A program made the translations under genes and the position numbers. From contig SLGL01000316.1 of NCBI GenBank assembly GCA_007123785.1, positions 1 to 12,331 of the forward strand: a DNA stretch of 12,331 nucleotides. Reading direction: 5' to 3'. Positions 1 through 6,540 of this stretch are shown piece by piece (position 1 is the stretch's first letter; each line of letters begins with the position of its first letter). The notes beneath the pieces were generated by a model. It was not told the origin of the DNA. It saw only the letters and a list, made by a program, of their open reading frames with translations, and made no database searches. Source of the stretch: Balneolaceae bacterium. GTDB taxonomy: Bacteria; Bacteroidota; Rhodothermia; Balneolales; Balneolaceae.

Positions 1-85
1 AATTTAATTTTAGAAAACTATTAACGAAGTAAGTCAATTTTAAACTTTTAATTAATTGTAAGTACTTCGCGTTTATAACACCAAA

Positions 86-949
86 TTGTTGGCCGGGATG
101 TTAATTTATTGCTCAAAAAACCAGTTAGATCCGGTTTACCCTATTATTTATGTCGACTCCCTGAGAGGCATGCCTTCTTTAAACTTCCCGGACAAAAATC
201 TATTTGGCATTTTTGCTTTCAGAAGAAATTTTACCAGAGAGCTACTGTTACTTTATAGTACAAATGAAACGGTTTTTTCCTGGAAAACTGTTCTGAATGA
301 ATTGTATATCCGGGGACTTAAGGATATCAAATTGATTATCCATTCCAATATAAAAGGCCTTAATAGTGAAGTGGGGCAGATTTATACGAATACAGATTTT
401 CAATTCTCCATAAATGATGTTAAAACCAGGCTTTTCGAACTGGTAACCTCAAATCACAGGCTTGAACTGGCAGAAAGTATAGGAAGTGTTTTTACTTCCG
501 ACAGAATAGATGACACCTATCATCAAGGTTGGGAAAGGTGGCAAAGATTTTGTGAACAGTGGGAAAAAAAATACAGCGAATTCGGGATTCTTGCTAACCA
601 GGATATCTACAAATTCTGTTTTACTTACTTAAAGTATGATAAAAAAGTCTGGGAACCGCTCGTAAAGATCAGTCGTATTGATCCCCTCCAAAGTACCTCA
701 AATGGCAGCCTTACAATTTGGAGGCCCGGGGAAAATCATCTCAGTTACATTCAGCGTTTGTCAACAATGTTTAATTCAGAGAAAACTAAAATGATTTCTG
801 ACAAACAACTTCTGAGACATGATTTGGGTGTATTGATGAACATGCCACCTCAGAAAGTAATTTCTACCGAAACAGATGAAAAAAAGCACATCCGGGAAAA
901 AATCTATTCGGTTGGCTCTGCTTTTAAAAAACATTTAAAGTTGGCTTAA
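86..949 (+). CDS. Degenerate, N-terminally truncated IS256-family transposase-like protein
   Basis: The protein aligns by eye to the catalytic (MULE/RNase H-like) half of IS256-type DDE transposases. Residues 16-25 resemble the block around the first catalytic Asp (Tyr-Pro-Ile-Ile-Tyr-Val-Asp, D24). Residues 64-92 resemble the block with Trp, Leu-X-X-Arg-Gly and Lys-Gly-Leu. Residues 147-163 match the Trp/Lys-Lys-Tyr region before the Glu motif. The second Asp appears replaced by Ser87 (next to Asn88), the usual Cys-X-X-His after it is Ser108/Asp111, and the catalytic Glu position reads Asp199 in I-D-P-L-Q. About 120-150 N-terminal residues of a roughly 400-residue family member are missing, and the frame closes at a stop at 59-61. 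Start is uncertain: TTG at 86 or ATG at 98, neither with a ribosome site, and similarity continues upstream of 98. No terminal inverted repeats were found. It is either a decaying IS remnant or a protein retained for a non-transposition role; the 280-codon frame is uninterrupted. Inactivity is inferred from residue loss. Confidence 0.6.
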   Translation: MLAGMLIYCSKNQLDPVYPIIYVDSLRGMPSLNFPDKNLFGIFAFRRNFTRELLLLYSTNETVFSWKTVLNELYIRGLKDIKLIIHSNIKGLNSEVGQIYTNTDFQFSINDVKTRLFELVTSNHRLELAESIGSVFTSDRIDDTYHQGWERWQRFCEQWEKKYSEFGILANQDIYKFCFTYLKYDKKVWEPLVKISRIDPLQSTSNGSLTIWRPGENHLSYIQRLSTMFNSEKTKMISDKQLLRHDLGVLMNMPPQKVISTETDEKKHIREKIYSVGSAFKKHLKLA

Positions 950-1260
950 TCTTTTAAACATCCGGTTGACAAACTCTGAAAGTATACAACACTCATCCGG
1001 TTATGGCTGATTTTTACCTGTGCTTAACATGTAAATAATGGCTTTGTATCGATTTGTGCAGGTGATGATATCAGATTTTACCAGCATTTTCTACTCCCAG
1101 CTTTTGAGATAAAACTGCACCACATAACCACTTCGCCGGCATAAGAATTCAAACCCATTTTTAATGGTTGCACCACAAATGCGCATCTCTCATCAAGAAA
1201 TTTGGTTTTGGTCAAGCCATTTTCGGGACAACAACGAAGACCACGATCCATTTCACTACA

Positions 1261-1309
1261 TTCCGGTCCCGTACCGATAGGTCGGGAGGAATCGCTTACA
1301 CTCGAAGCG
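1261..1309. repeat. Two adjacent hairpins, REP-like intergenic element candidate
   Basis: First hairpin: TTCC 1261-1264 pairs with GGAA 1288-1291, TCCCG 1267-1271 with CGGGA 1283-1287, and ACC 1273-1275 with GGT 1280-1282. GG 1265-1266 and T1272 are bulged and the loop is GATA. That is 12 base pairs. Second hairpin: CGCTT 1293-1297 pairs with AAGCG 1305-1309 around a 7-base loop. One base separates them. Back-to-back GC-rich hairpins between genes are typical of REP-like or dispersed palindromic elements. Family membership is inference, as no second close copy is in the window. Confidence 0.5.
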
Positions 1310-1481
1310 CAGTATAAAACAGGGTGTTTTTGGTATTACCCCTGATAATGCAGGCTCACCGGATCAAATTTCAGGAAACCTTTAACGTGGGAAGAATTCT
1401 TAAAAATTCCTAAGTTGTTTGTTTTTCATGAAATCTCCGGGAGTCCGATACGTATGAGTATTTGAAATCTGAATTCATCTT

Positions 1482-1518
1482 ACTTTAAAGTTACAAAAAC
1501 CCGAGATGGCGGCTTTTT
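1482..1518. promoter_or_regulatory. Palindrome and weak hairpin in the leader of the AbgT gene
   Basis: ACTTTAAAGT (1482-1491) is a perfect palindrome lying 53 bases before the transporter ATG. It is followed by AAAAACCCG (1495-1503), which pairs with CGGCTTTTT (1510-1518) except for one C-C mismatch, around the loop AGATGG. The palindrome could be an operator or part of a promoter. The hairpin ends in five T and could act as a weak terminator or leader structure. Both are visible, but neither role is shown. Confidence 0.3.
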
Positions 1519-1544
1519 GCAGAATCGATAAATAAAAATTAACT

Positions 1545-3239
1545 ATGAGTGAATACCCCAAAACAGACGATCCTAACGTCCCGGAAAACGATCCTTCCAA
1601 AAAAACCCTGTTTACCCGTTTTCTCGATTTTGTGGAATGGCTCGGGAACCTGCTTCCCCATCCTGTAACGCTCTTTGCAATTTTTGCCCTCGGCGTGGTT
1701 CTTCTAAGTGGTGTAGCCGAATGGCTGAACTGGACAGCTCCTGATCCCCGTCCAGAAGGAGCTTCCGGGCGTTCACCCGACGGCATCATTGAGCCGGTGA
1801 GTCTCTTGAATGGTGATGGCCTTCGGATGATCGTTGAAAACATGGTTACAAATTTTACCAGCTTCGCACCGCTTGGAGTAGTGCTCGTGGCATTGCTTGG
1901 AGTGGGTGTTGCCGAACACTCCGGATTAATCAGTGCCTGTATTCGTGGAATTGTCCTGAAAGCGGCTTCCATCAAACCGAATGGCAAAACCGGATCCGGC
2001 ATCACTGCCATCCCGATGAAAATCATCAATTTTGTGCTGAATCCGAAAAACCTGGTTACAATTGCAATCTGTTTTGCCGCGGTTATTTCGAATACCGCCT
2101 CAGAGATGGGCTATGTGGTGCTTGTTCCTTTGGCTGCCGTTATTTTCCATTCGATGGGACGCCATCCTCTCGCCGGGCTTGCATGTGCATTTGCTTGTGT
2201 TTCAGGCGGGTACAGTGCCAACCTTCTCATCGGCACCATCGATCCGTTGCTGGCCGGCCTCACACAGGAAGCTGCAAATCTTATCGATCCCGATTATACC
2301 GTGCACGCCGCTGTGAACTGGTATTTTATGTTTATCAGCACCTTTTTTATTACGGGTGTGGGAACCTTCGTAACCCTGCGTATTGTGGAGCCAAAACTGG
2401 GTGAGTATAACGAAAGCATGGCAATGGAAGACCTTTCCGAAGATGTTTCGATGGATCCTCTCAGCGCCAAAGAGCTCCACGCTTTGAAGTGGACCGGCAT
2501 TTCTGTGATCATCATGTTTGGTGTATTGGCAATGACCATCATTCCCGAAAATGGTGTCCTGCGAAATCCCGAAACGGGTGAAATGCTCAACTCCCCGTTC
2601 CTGAATGGCATTGTTACCTTTATTTTTGTCTGTTTCCTGATTCCAGGATTTGTGTACGGCCGCCTTGTGGGAACCATGAAGGACGACCGCGATGTAATCA
2701 AAGGCATGGCCAGTGCGATGTCTACATTAGGCCTCTATATTGTAATTGTATTTTTTGCTGCACAGTTTGTGGCTTATTTCGGCTGGAGTAATCTCGGGCA
2801 GATTTTTGCCGTGAAAGGTGCTCAGTTTCTGCAGGATATCGGGATGACCGGGCCGATAATTTTTATCGGATTTATTTTAGTCTCCGGTTCGGTAAATCTT
2901 ATGCTGGGTTCAGCTTCGGCACAATGGGCCGTCACAGCTCCCATTTTCGTACCGATGCTGATGCTGATTGGTTACAGCCCCGAAGTGATTCAGGCCGCCT
3001 ACCGAATCGGTGACTCTGTCACAAATATCATTACCCCGATGATGAGTTATTTCGGACTGATTCTCGCCTTTGCCAACAAATATGATAAAGACCTCGGCAT
3101 CGGAACCATCATTGCAATGATGCTTCCCTACAGCATCTTTTTCTTCATCGGGTGGATTATTTTGTTTTATCTCTGGGTATTTGGCCTTGGCCTGCCGGTT
3201 GGCCCGGAAGCACCAACGTATTATTTAATCGGGGAGTAA
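1545..3239 (+). CDS. AbgT-family transporter (p-aminobenzoyl-glutamate / antimetabolite type)
   Basis: This is a 564-residue polytopic inner-membrane protein of the AbgT family (E. coli AbgT, Neisseria MtrF, Alcanivorax YdaH). Members import p-aminobenzoyl-glutamate or export sulfonamide-like folate antimetabolites, driven by ion gradients. Diagnostic stretches are Arg-His-Pro-Leu-Ala-Gly (206-211), Ser-Gly-Gly-Tyr-Ser-Ala-Asn (220-226) and the second hairpin region 458-498. The six residues studied in MtrF (S417, W420, P438, R446, D449, P457) are all present with identical spacing at S458, W461, P479, R487, D490 and P498. It is longer than the usual 510-522: there is a hydrophilic N-terminus (1-30) and an apparent insertion of about 25 residues at 141-166, before the helix that starts near 170. 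The start is the first ATG after an A-rich leader without a Shine-Dalgarno. No M20 peptidase (AbgA/AbgB type) lies beside it, so the substrate cannot be inferred from context. Family assignment is firm; direction and substrate are open. Confidence 0.95.
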   Translation: MSEYPKTDDPNVPENDPSKKTLFTRFLDFVEWLGNLLPHPVTLFAIFALGVVLLSGVAEWLNWTAPDPRPEGASGRSPDGIIEPVSLLNGDGLRMIVENMVTNFTSFAPLGVVLVALLGVGVAEHSGLISACIRGIVLKAASIKPNGKTGSGITAIPMKIINFVLNPKNLVTIAICFAAVISNTASEMGYVVLVPLAAVIFHSMGRHPLAGLACAFACVSGGYSANLLIGTIDPLLAGLTQEAANLIDPDYTVHAAVNWYFMFISTFFITGVGTFVTLRIVEPKLGEYNESMAMEDLSEDVSMDPLSAKELHALKWTGISVIIMFGVLAMTIIPENGVLRNPETGEMLNSPFLNGIVTFIFVCFLIPGFVYGRLVGTMKDDRDVIKGMASAMSTLGLYIVIVFFAAQFVAYFGWSNLGQIFAVKGAQFLQDIGMTGPIIFIGFILVSGSVNLMLGSASAQWAVTAPIFVPMLMLIGYSPEVIQAAYRIGDSVTNIITPMMSYFGLILAFANKYDKDLGIGTIIAMMLPYSIFFFIGWIILFYLWVFGLGLPVGPEAPTYYLIGE

Positions 3240-3257
3240 TTCCTTTTAGTTATATAC

Positions 3258-3280
3258 GATTATCCTGGAAGACGATAATC
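3258..3280. terminator. Inverted repeat between convergent genes, possible bidirectional terminator
   Basis: GATTATC (3258-3264) and GATAATC (3274-3280) form a perfect 7-bp stem with a 9-base loop in the 64-base gap between the stops of the AbgT gene and the universal stress protein gene. The stem is AT-rich and no strong U tract follows on either strand, so termination is suggested mainly by position. Confidence 0.35.
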
Positions 3281-3303
3281 CAGCTTTAAACCGCCAAAAA
3301 GCG

Positions 3304-4218
3304 TCACTCCTCGCGTTTTGCCGGAACCAGCATTACCGGAATTTTGGAATAGCGTGTGACCTGAGAGCTCACCCCGCCCAGGAAGAATTCATGTACAAAC
3401 CCTTTGCCCTGACTTCCCATAACCACAAGGGTTACATCATTTTCTTCGATGGCATTCACAATTTCTTTTCCGGGAGTACCAAATGTTATGATAATTTCTG
3501 AGTTGTTTCGCGTATGGTCAGAGAGTTCATTCCTCATCTCATCAAGCTGTTCTCTGCTTTTTTCACTGAGCTGTTCAAATGCTGCCGGGTCTTTCAGAGC
3601 AATGGCATGGTGACCCTGAACATGAATAAAGGATATTTTTTTAATTTTTCCTTCTTCATCCAGAGATTTAATCACTTCAAAAGCGCGATAGGCAGTGTCG
3701 GAAAAATCGGTAGCGTGAAGAACATGGTCTAAAACACTAGTTAATGGACGGTTGATGACAAGTTTCCGCTCATCAGGATTATTTTCATCCTGTTTCATCT
3801 CAATATTTATCAAAAAGACTGGCATTCTCGACCGCTGAAGAACTTCATTTGCAGTACTTCCCAAAAGCATTTCCTGAACCTTGCTTTGCCCGCGGCTGCC
3901 AATAATTACAAAATCGGCATCGTGCTCATCGGCAGAAGTGAGAATTTCTGTGGGCGGATAGAAATATGTGCCCGACCTCAGATCAGTTTCTACAGTAAAA
4001 TCTTGCTCCTCAAGCTGCTTTTTGAACTCTTCCAGCTTATTGCTGTATTTCTCAGTATTAAACTCGGTACGTTCACCTGTAAACGGAATAGATACAACGG
4101 TTACAAGAGTTATTTTTTTCGTTCCTATTTCTTTGAAGTGTGGAACAGCTTCAATTATCAGTTCGCTTGCTTCCGAATGATCGAGCGCAACCACTGCATG
4201 CTTGAATGTAGATTTCAT
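3304..4218 (-). CDS. Universal stress protein, tandem UspA domains
   Basis: This cytoplasmic protein of 304 residues has two UspA domains, the duplicated form often seen in Bacteroidota-like genomes. Domain 1 is about 5-138 and begins with a beta strand ending in Asp13. Its nucleotide-binding signature G-2X-G-9X-G-(S/T) is complete at G107, G110, G120, S121. Domain 2 is about 162-299, with Asp171 after its first strand and the signature G268, G271, G281, but Gly282 replaces the usual Ser/Thr. Both domains may bind ATP, the second perhaps more weakly or differently. These proteins act in stress survival and metabolic regulation, usually without an enzymatic reaction that can be predicted. The start is supported by a clear AAGGAG four bases upstream of ATG. 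It lies 486 bases downstream of the alkaline phosphatase gene on the same strand, too far to assume an operon. The family call is secure; the physiological trigger is unknown. Confidence 0.93.
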   Translation of the reverse strand: MKSTFKHAVVALDHSEASELIIEAVPHFKEIGTKKITLVTVVSIPFTGERTEFNTEKYSNKLEEFKKQLEEQDFTVETDLRSGTYFYPPTEILTSADEHDADFVIIGSRGQSKVQEMLLGSTANEVLQRSRMPVFLINIEMKQDENNPDERKLVINRPLTSVLDHVLHATDFSDTAYRAFEVIKSLDEEGKIKKISFIHVQGHHAIALKDPAAFEQLSEKSREQLDEMRNELSDHTRNNSEIIITFGTPGKEIVNAIEENDVTLVVMGSQGKGFVHEFFLGGVSSQVTRYSKIPVMLVPAKREE

Positions 4219-4222
4219 AAGA

Positions 4223-4228
4223 CTCCTT
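4223..4228 (-). promoter_or_regulatory. Strong Shine-Dalgarno site of the universal stress protein gene
   Basis: On the minus strand AAGGAG is followed by TCTT and then ATG. It is the only strong ribosome binding site in the window. The other main genes start after A/T-rich leaders, so this site both fixes the usp start and suggests efficient translation. Confidence 0.7.
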
Positions 4229-4420
4229 GCTTTCTTTGTTTGCTCCTTTTTCCTGAAGATATAAAAAGTAATCTTTTTTGATGTAGTGTTATTCCTGAGT
4301 TCTTCGTTACTAAAACCCGAATGGTTCGCTTTCCATTCACAAAAAAGGATCTACCTTAAACTTTGTGAGTATATAGATGAGGTTTATTGTCAAGCGACCT
4401 GGAAGAGCAGCCAGTGTTTT

Positions 4421-4466
4421 TCCGGGTTCCTGTCCCGTGCGATCGCTATTCGGCACGAGTTGCGAT
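4421..4466. repeat. GC-rich structured patch, possible diverged relative of the 1261 hairpin element
   Basis: CGGG 4423-4426 can pair with CCCG 4434-4437, or CGTGC 4436-4440 with GCACG 4453-4457. ATCGC 4442-4446 can alternatively pair with GCGAT 4462-4466. The patch is GC-richer than its flanks. It shares TTCCGG, then TCCCGT, then CGAT and TCGG in the same order with the element at 1261, with extra bases in between. The similarity is partial, so relatedness is a guess. Confidence 0.3.
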
Positions 4467-4521
4467 TGTCTACTCTTATTTTTTACTAACAAATACCCCC
4501 TCCAATTCACACCTCCATCAG

Positions 4522-4537
4522 TCCAGACAGCTCTGGA
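4522..4537. repeat. Perfect inverted repeat TCCAGA-CAGC-TCTGGA
   Basis: A 6-bp perfect stem with a tetraloop lies about 170 bases downstream of the alkaline phosphatase stop on the minus strand. It is a compact hairpin without a U tract and may be part of the phosphatase 3' untranslated region or an operator-like site. The half TCCAGACAG is repeated directly near 4641. Confidence 0.35.
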
Positions 4538-4704
4538 TGCCAGGCTGATTTATCAAATAAGGATTATGAATTTTTTGGATGTTTTTCTTATTCGATAAAA
4601 TAATCCAGATCTGCCGGTCCGACCGATTAAATACGGGAAATCCAGACAGAGTTGTTTATCTGGTTGAAATACCATCTAACAAATACAAGATACACAAACG
4701 GGCA

Positions 4705-6168
4705 TTACCCCTCTGCGTAGGCCCTGACATCTGCCATATCTACCATCAGATCGAACAGATCGGTATTGCGTACGAAAGTTGGTATTCGCTCACTTCCCGG
4801 ACCCCAGGCTGCGATTTCCACATAATCCGAGGTGTGAGTAGTGGTGATGAAATAGACACCGTTGTAATTGGCCATAATTCCAGACAAAACACCAGGCGGC
4901 CCTTGGCGGTCACGGAATGGTGCCCTGAACTCTCCCTTAAACGCCTGAAAGGCCATGATTGCCTCATCTTCTGTAATTTGAGTATTGGTTGCAAATTCCA
5001 GCAAATCTTTCACCTGCTTTACAGTAACATCGCTTCCCACCGCATCGTGAGACCAATGGAAACCGAGTTCGTTGTAAACCCACTCAAAACTCCGCTGATA
5101 GTTGTGAAGGGTGCGGAGTCTTACCGGAGAATCTGCATAACGCGAACCGTAAGCTCCCAAACCCGGATTTGCATTACCGTGATCGGTTGTCAAAATCACA
5201 AGTGTATCATCCCGGTTTTCGGTGTAGTCCATTACCACTTTTACGGCATCATCGAAAGCGATCTGGTCGTAAATCATCGCAGCAGCATCATTGGCATGAG
5301 CACCATGATCTACACGCCCTCCTTCAATCTGAAGAATAAAACCATTTTCTTTCTGATCAAGGCGATCCAATGCCTCTTTGGAGAGTTCAGCAAGAGTAGG
5401 TACCTGGTCTTCAAGGCCAGGGATATTTTTATGATCAATTGTATAAGGGAGGTGAGAGTCATAAAAAATACCAAGCAGTTTCCCATCGGTTCCGGCGCGC
5501 TGCAGCTCGCTTTTATTTTTCACGACCGTGTAGCTGTTGTTTTCAAATTTGCTGTAAAGGTCCTGTCCGTCTTCCCGGCCATCAGCGGAAAAGTGGCGGT
5601 CTCCGCCACCCATCAGAATATCAAAATGCCGTTCGGAATATTGACTGGCAATTTCGTCTTCCATTCCGCGTGCAGGAACGTTTGCTGAAAATCCGGCAGG
5701 TGTGGCGTGAGTCATTCTGGTAGTTGTAACAAGGCCGGTTGCTTTTCCTGCATCCCTGAAGATTTCACAGATAGGTTTGAACTCTTCATCATTCGGCCCC
5801 CAGTTCAAAGCATCGTTGATAATCCGGTGGCCGCATCCCCAGGAAGATGCAGCAGCTGCGGAATCGGTTACGGGATTGTTGAGTGCAGCCATATCCATCA
5901 GTCCTCGATGATAATCACGGTCTGATTCGTACAATTTGATCCAGTTGGTTTTTTCTCCGTATTGTTCCTTCTTCACAAGATCGGCAAGTGCCAGTGTACC
6001 TGAACTCATTCCATCGGAAACCAGGAAAATCACATTTTTTGCGTCGCCGGGATTATATTTTTTTGATGCTTTTCTTGCGCTACCTCCAAGCAGGCCACTC
6101 CCAGCGGCCAGCCCCGATAACGCTCCGGTTCTTAAAAAATCGCGACGGCTAAACTGTTTATTACTCAT
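4705..6168 (-). CDS. phoA: Tat-exported alkaline phosphatase, PhoA family
   Basis: This 487-residue phosphomonoesterase is expected in the periplasm, where it releases phosphate from organic esters using two Zn and one Mg ion. The N-terminus carries a twin-arginine signal, S-R-R-D-F-L-R (7-13), followed by an Ala/Gly/Leu-rich h-region to about 31. Active-site features of the family are all visible: D52 in V-S-D-G-M, nucleophile S103 in T-D-S-A-A-A, T156, E282, D287 and H291 in G-R-V-D-H-G-A-H, D329/H330 in T-T-D-H-G, and H445 in T-H-T-S. The positions matching E. coli D153 and K328 are His (H154, H288), as in the mammalian-type enzymes. Length is normal for the family. The start is an ATG with an A/T-rich leader and no Shine-Dalgarno. 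It is divergent from the S9 peptidase gene. Phosphate control is plausible from family knowledge, but I did not find a clear Pho box. The gene symbol is by family only. Confidence 0.95.
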   Translation of the reverse strand: MSNKQFSRRDFLRTGALSGLAAGSGLLGGSARKASKKYNPGDAKNVIFLVSDGMSSGTLALADLVKKEQYGEKTNWIKLYESDRDYHRGLMDMAALNNPVTDSAAAASSWGCGHRIINDALNWGPNDEEFKPICEIFRDAGKATGLVTTTRMTHATPAGFSANVPARGMEDEIASQYSERHFDILMGGGDRHFSADGREDGQDLYSKFENNSYTVVKNKSELQRAGTDGKLLGIFYDSHLPYTIDHKNIPGLEDQVPTLAELSKEALDRLDQKENGFILQIEGGRVDHGAHANDAAAMIYDQIAFDDAVKVVMDYTENRDDTLVILTTDHGNANPGLGAYGSRYADSPVRLRTLHNYQRSFEWVYNELGFHWSHDAVGSDVTVKQVKDLLEFATNTQITEDEAIMAFQAFKGEFRAPFRDRQGPPGVLSGIMANYNGVYFITTTHTSDYVEIAAWGPGSERIPTFVRNTDLFDLMVDMADVRAYAEG

Positions 6169-6540
6169 TAGAAAAATCTTAATTTGGGATTTTGTTTAAA
6201 TTTAGGTTTCCGCTTTGAAGGATAACAAATTTGGATTAAGGAATCATTATCCTTGTGTAAGTAGACTAACCCGGATATCTCACGTTAAATATGTTAAACG
6301 TAAAGCAACTATTTGATTTGAAATAGCTTATAAAAAAATTTGAAATCTTTAAAAAATACACCCTGTTTTTCTGTGAGAAATCCGGGCTAAGCCTATAAAA
6401 AAGAAATATACAGGAAAGCCGTTGCTTTTTCTGTGTCCCGTTTTTACTGCATAGTCCTTCAAACGGAAAATTCCATATCATGGTTATATAATATGATTTA
6501 AACAGATCTTCTTTTTATCCACCAATACAAATATAAATCA
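6169..6540. other. Divergent intergenic region between phosphatase and S9 peptidase genes
   Basis: These 372 AT-rich bases contain no supported gene. The left end holds a phoA promoter candidate. The right end holds TATAAT at 6487-6492, about 50 bases before the S9 start, with no good -35 at standard spacing. A 19-base segment at 6358-6376 recurs with two mismatches at 10585-10603, and its core TTTTTCTGTG recurs at 6426-6435. The S9 transcript may therefore have a long leader. Confidence 0.5.
6197..6229 (-). promoter_or_regulatory. Candidate Bacteroidota-type promoter of the alkaline phosphatase gene
   Basis: On the minus strand, TTTG (complement of 6226-6229) is followed after 21 bases by TAAATTTA (6197-6204). 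This is close to the Bacteroidota -33 TTTG / -7 TAnnTTTG consensus, with one mismatch at the last base. It would give a 5' leader of roughly 20-25 bases before the ATG at 6168. The match is by eye in AT-rich DNA. Confidence 0.3.

Larger units (their letters stand above)
950..1544. other. Intergenic region, no supported gene
   Basis: About 600 bases separate the transposase-like frame from the AbgT gene. No convincing coding frame is present. It holds two adjacent hairpins at 1261-1309, a perfect 10-base palindrome (ACTTTAAAGT) at 1482-1491, and a weak hairpin at 1495-1518 just before the transporter start. The composition is patchy, with a GC-richer patch around 1255-1310 inside AT-rich DNA, which fits a small inserted or repeated element. 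Confidence 0.6.
4219..4704. other. Intergenic region between alkaline phosphatase and usp genes, with small inverted repeats
   Basis: No coding frame is convincing in these 486 bases. On the minus strand it is the 3' side of the phosphatase gene and the 5' side of usp. Visible structures are: GAATGG/CCATTC (4319-4338, loop of 8, followed on the minus strand by GGGTTTTAG); CGGG/CCCG (4423-4437); CGTGC/GCACG (4436-4457); TCCAGA-CAGC-TCTGGA (4522-4537, perfect); GGATTAT/ATAATCC (4561-4606, 32-base loop); and CGGT-CCG-ACCG near 4616-4626. The sequence TCCAGACAG recurs near 4641. One or more may terminate the phosphatase transcript, but none has a convincing U tract. Confidence 0.5.

Noticed and set aside
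1078..1251. 57-residue minus-strand frame in the first intergenic region
   Set aside because: It has no ribosome site, an unusual Cys-rich composition and no recognised family. Its open frame continues upstream through the 1261 hairpin, so it looks like a by-product of that element.
1475..2029. 184-residue minus-strand frame
   Set aside because: It lies opposite the AbgT-family gene, whose protein has clear family motifs. The antisense translation resembles no known family.
4439..4446. GCGATCGC-like palindrome, considered as a HIP1-type repeat
   Set aside because: Only one copy is present and nothing else points to a cyanobacterium.
4579..5688. 369-residue plus-strand frame
   Set aside because: It is antisense to the alkaline phosphatase gene, whose active-site residues are all intact. 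Long antisense frames are expected here from codon bias.
6266..6481. 71-residue minus-strand frame in the divergent intergenic region
   Set aside because: It has low-complexity Phe/Ser/Asn/Lys composition in AT-rich DNA, no ribosome site and no recognisable domain.
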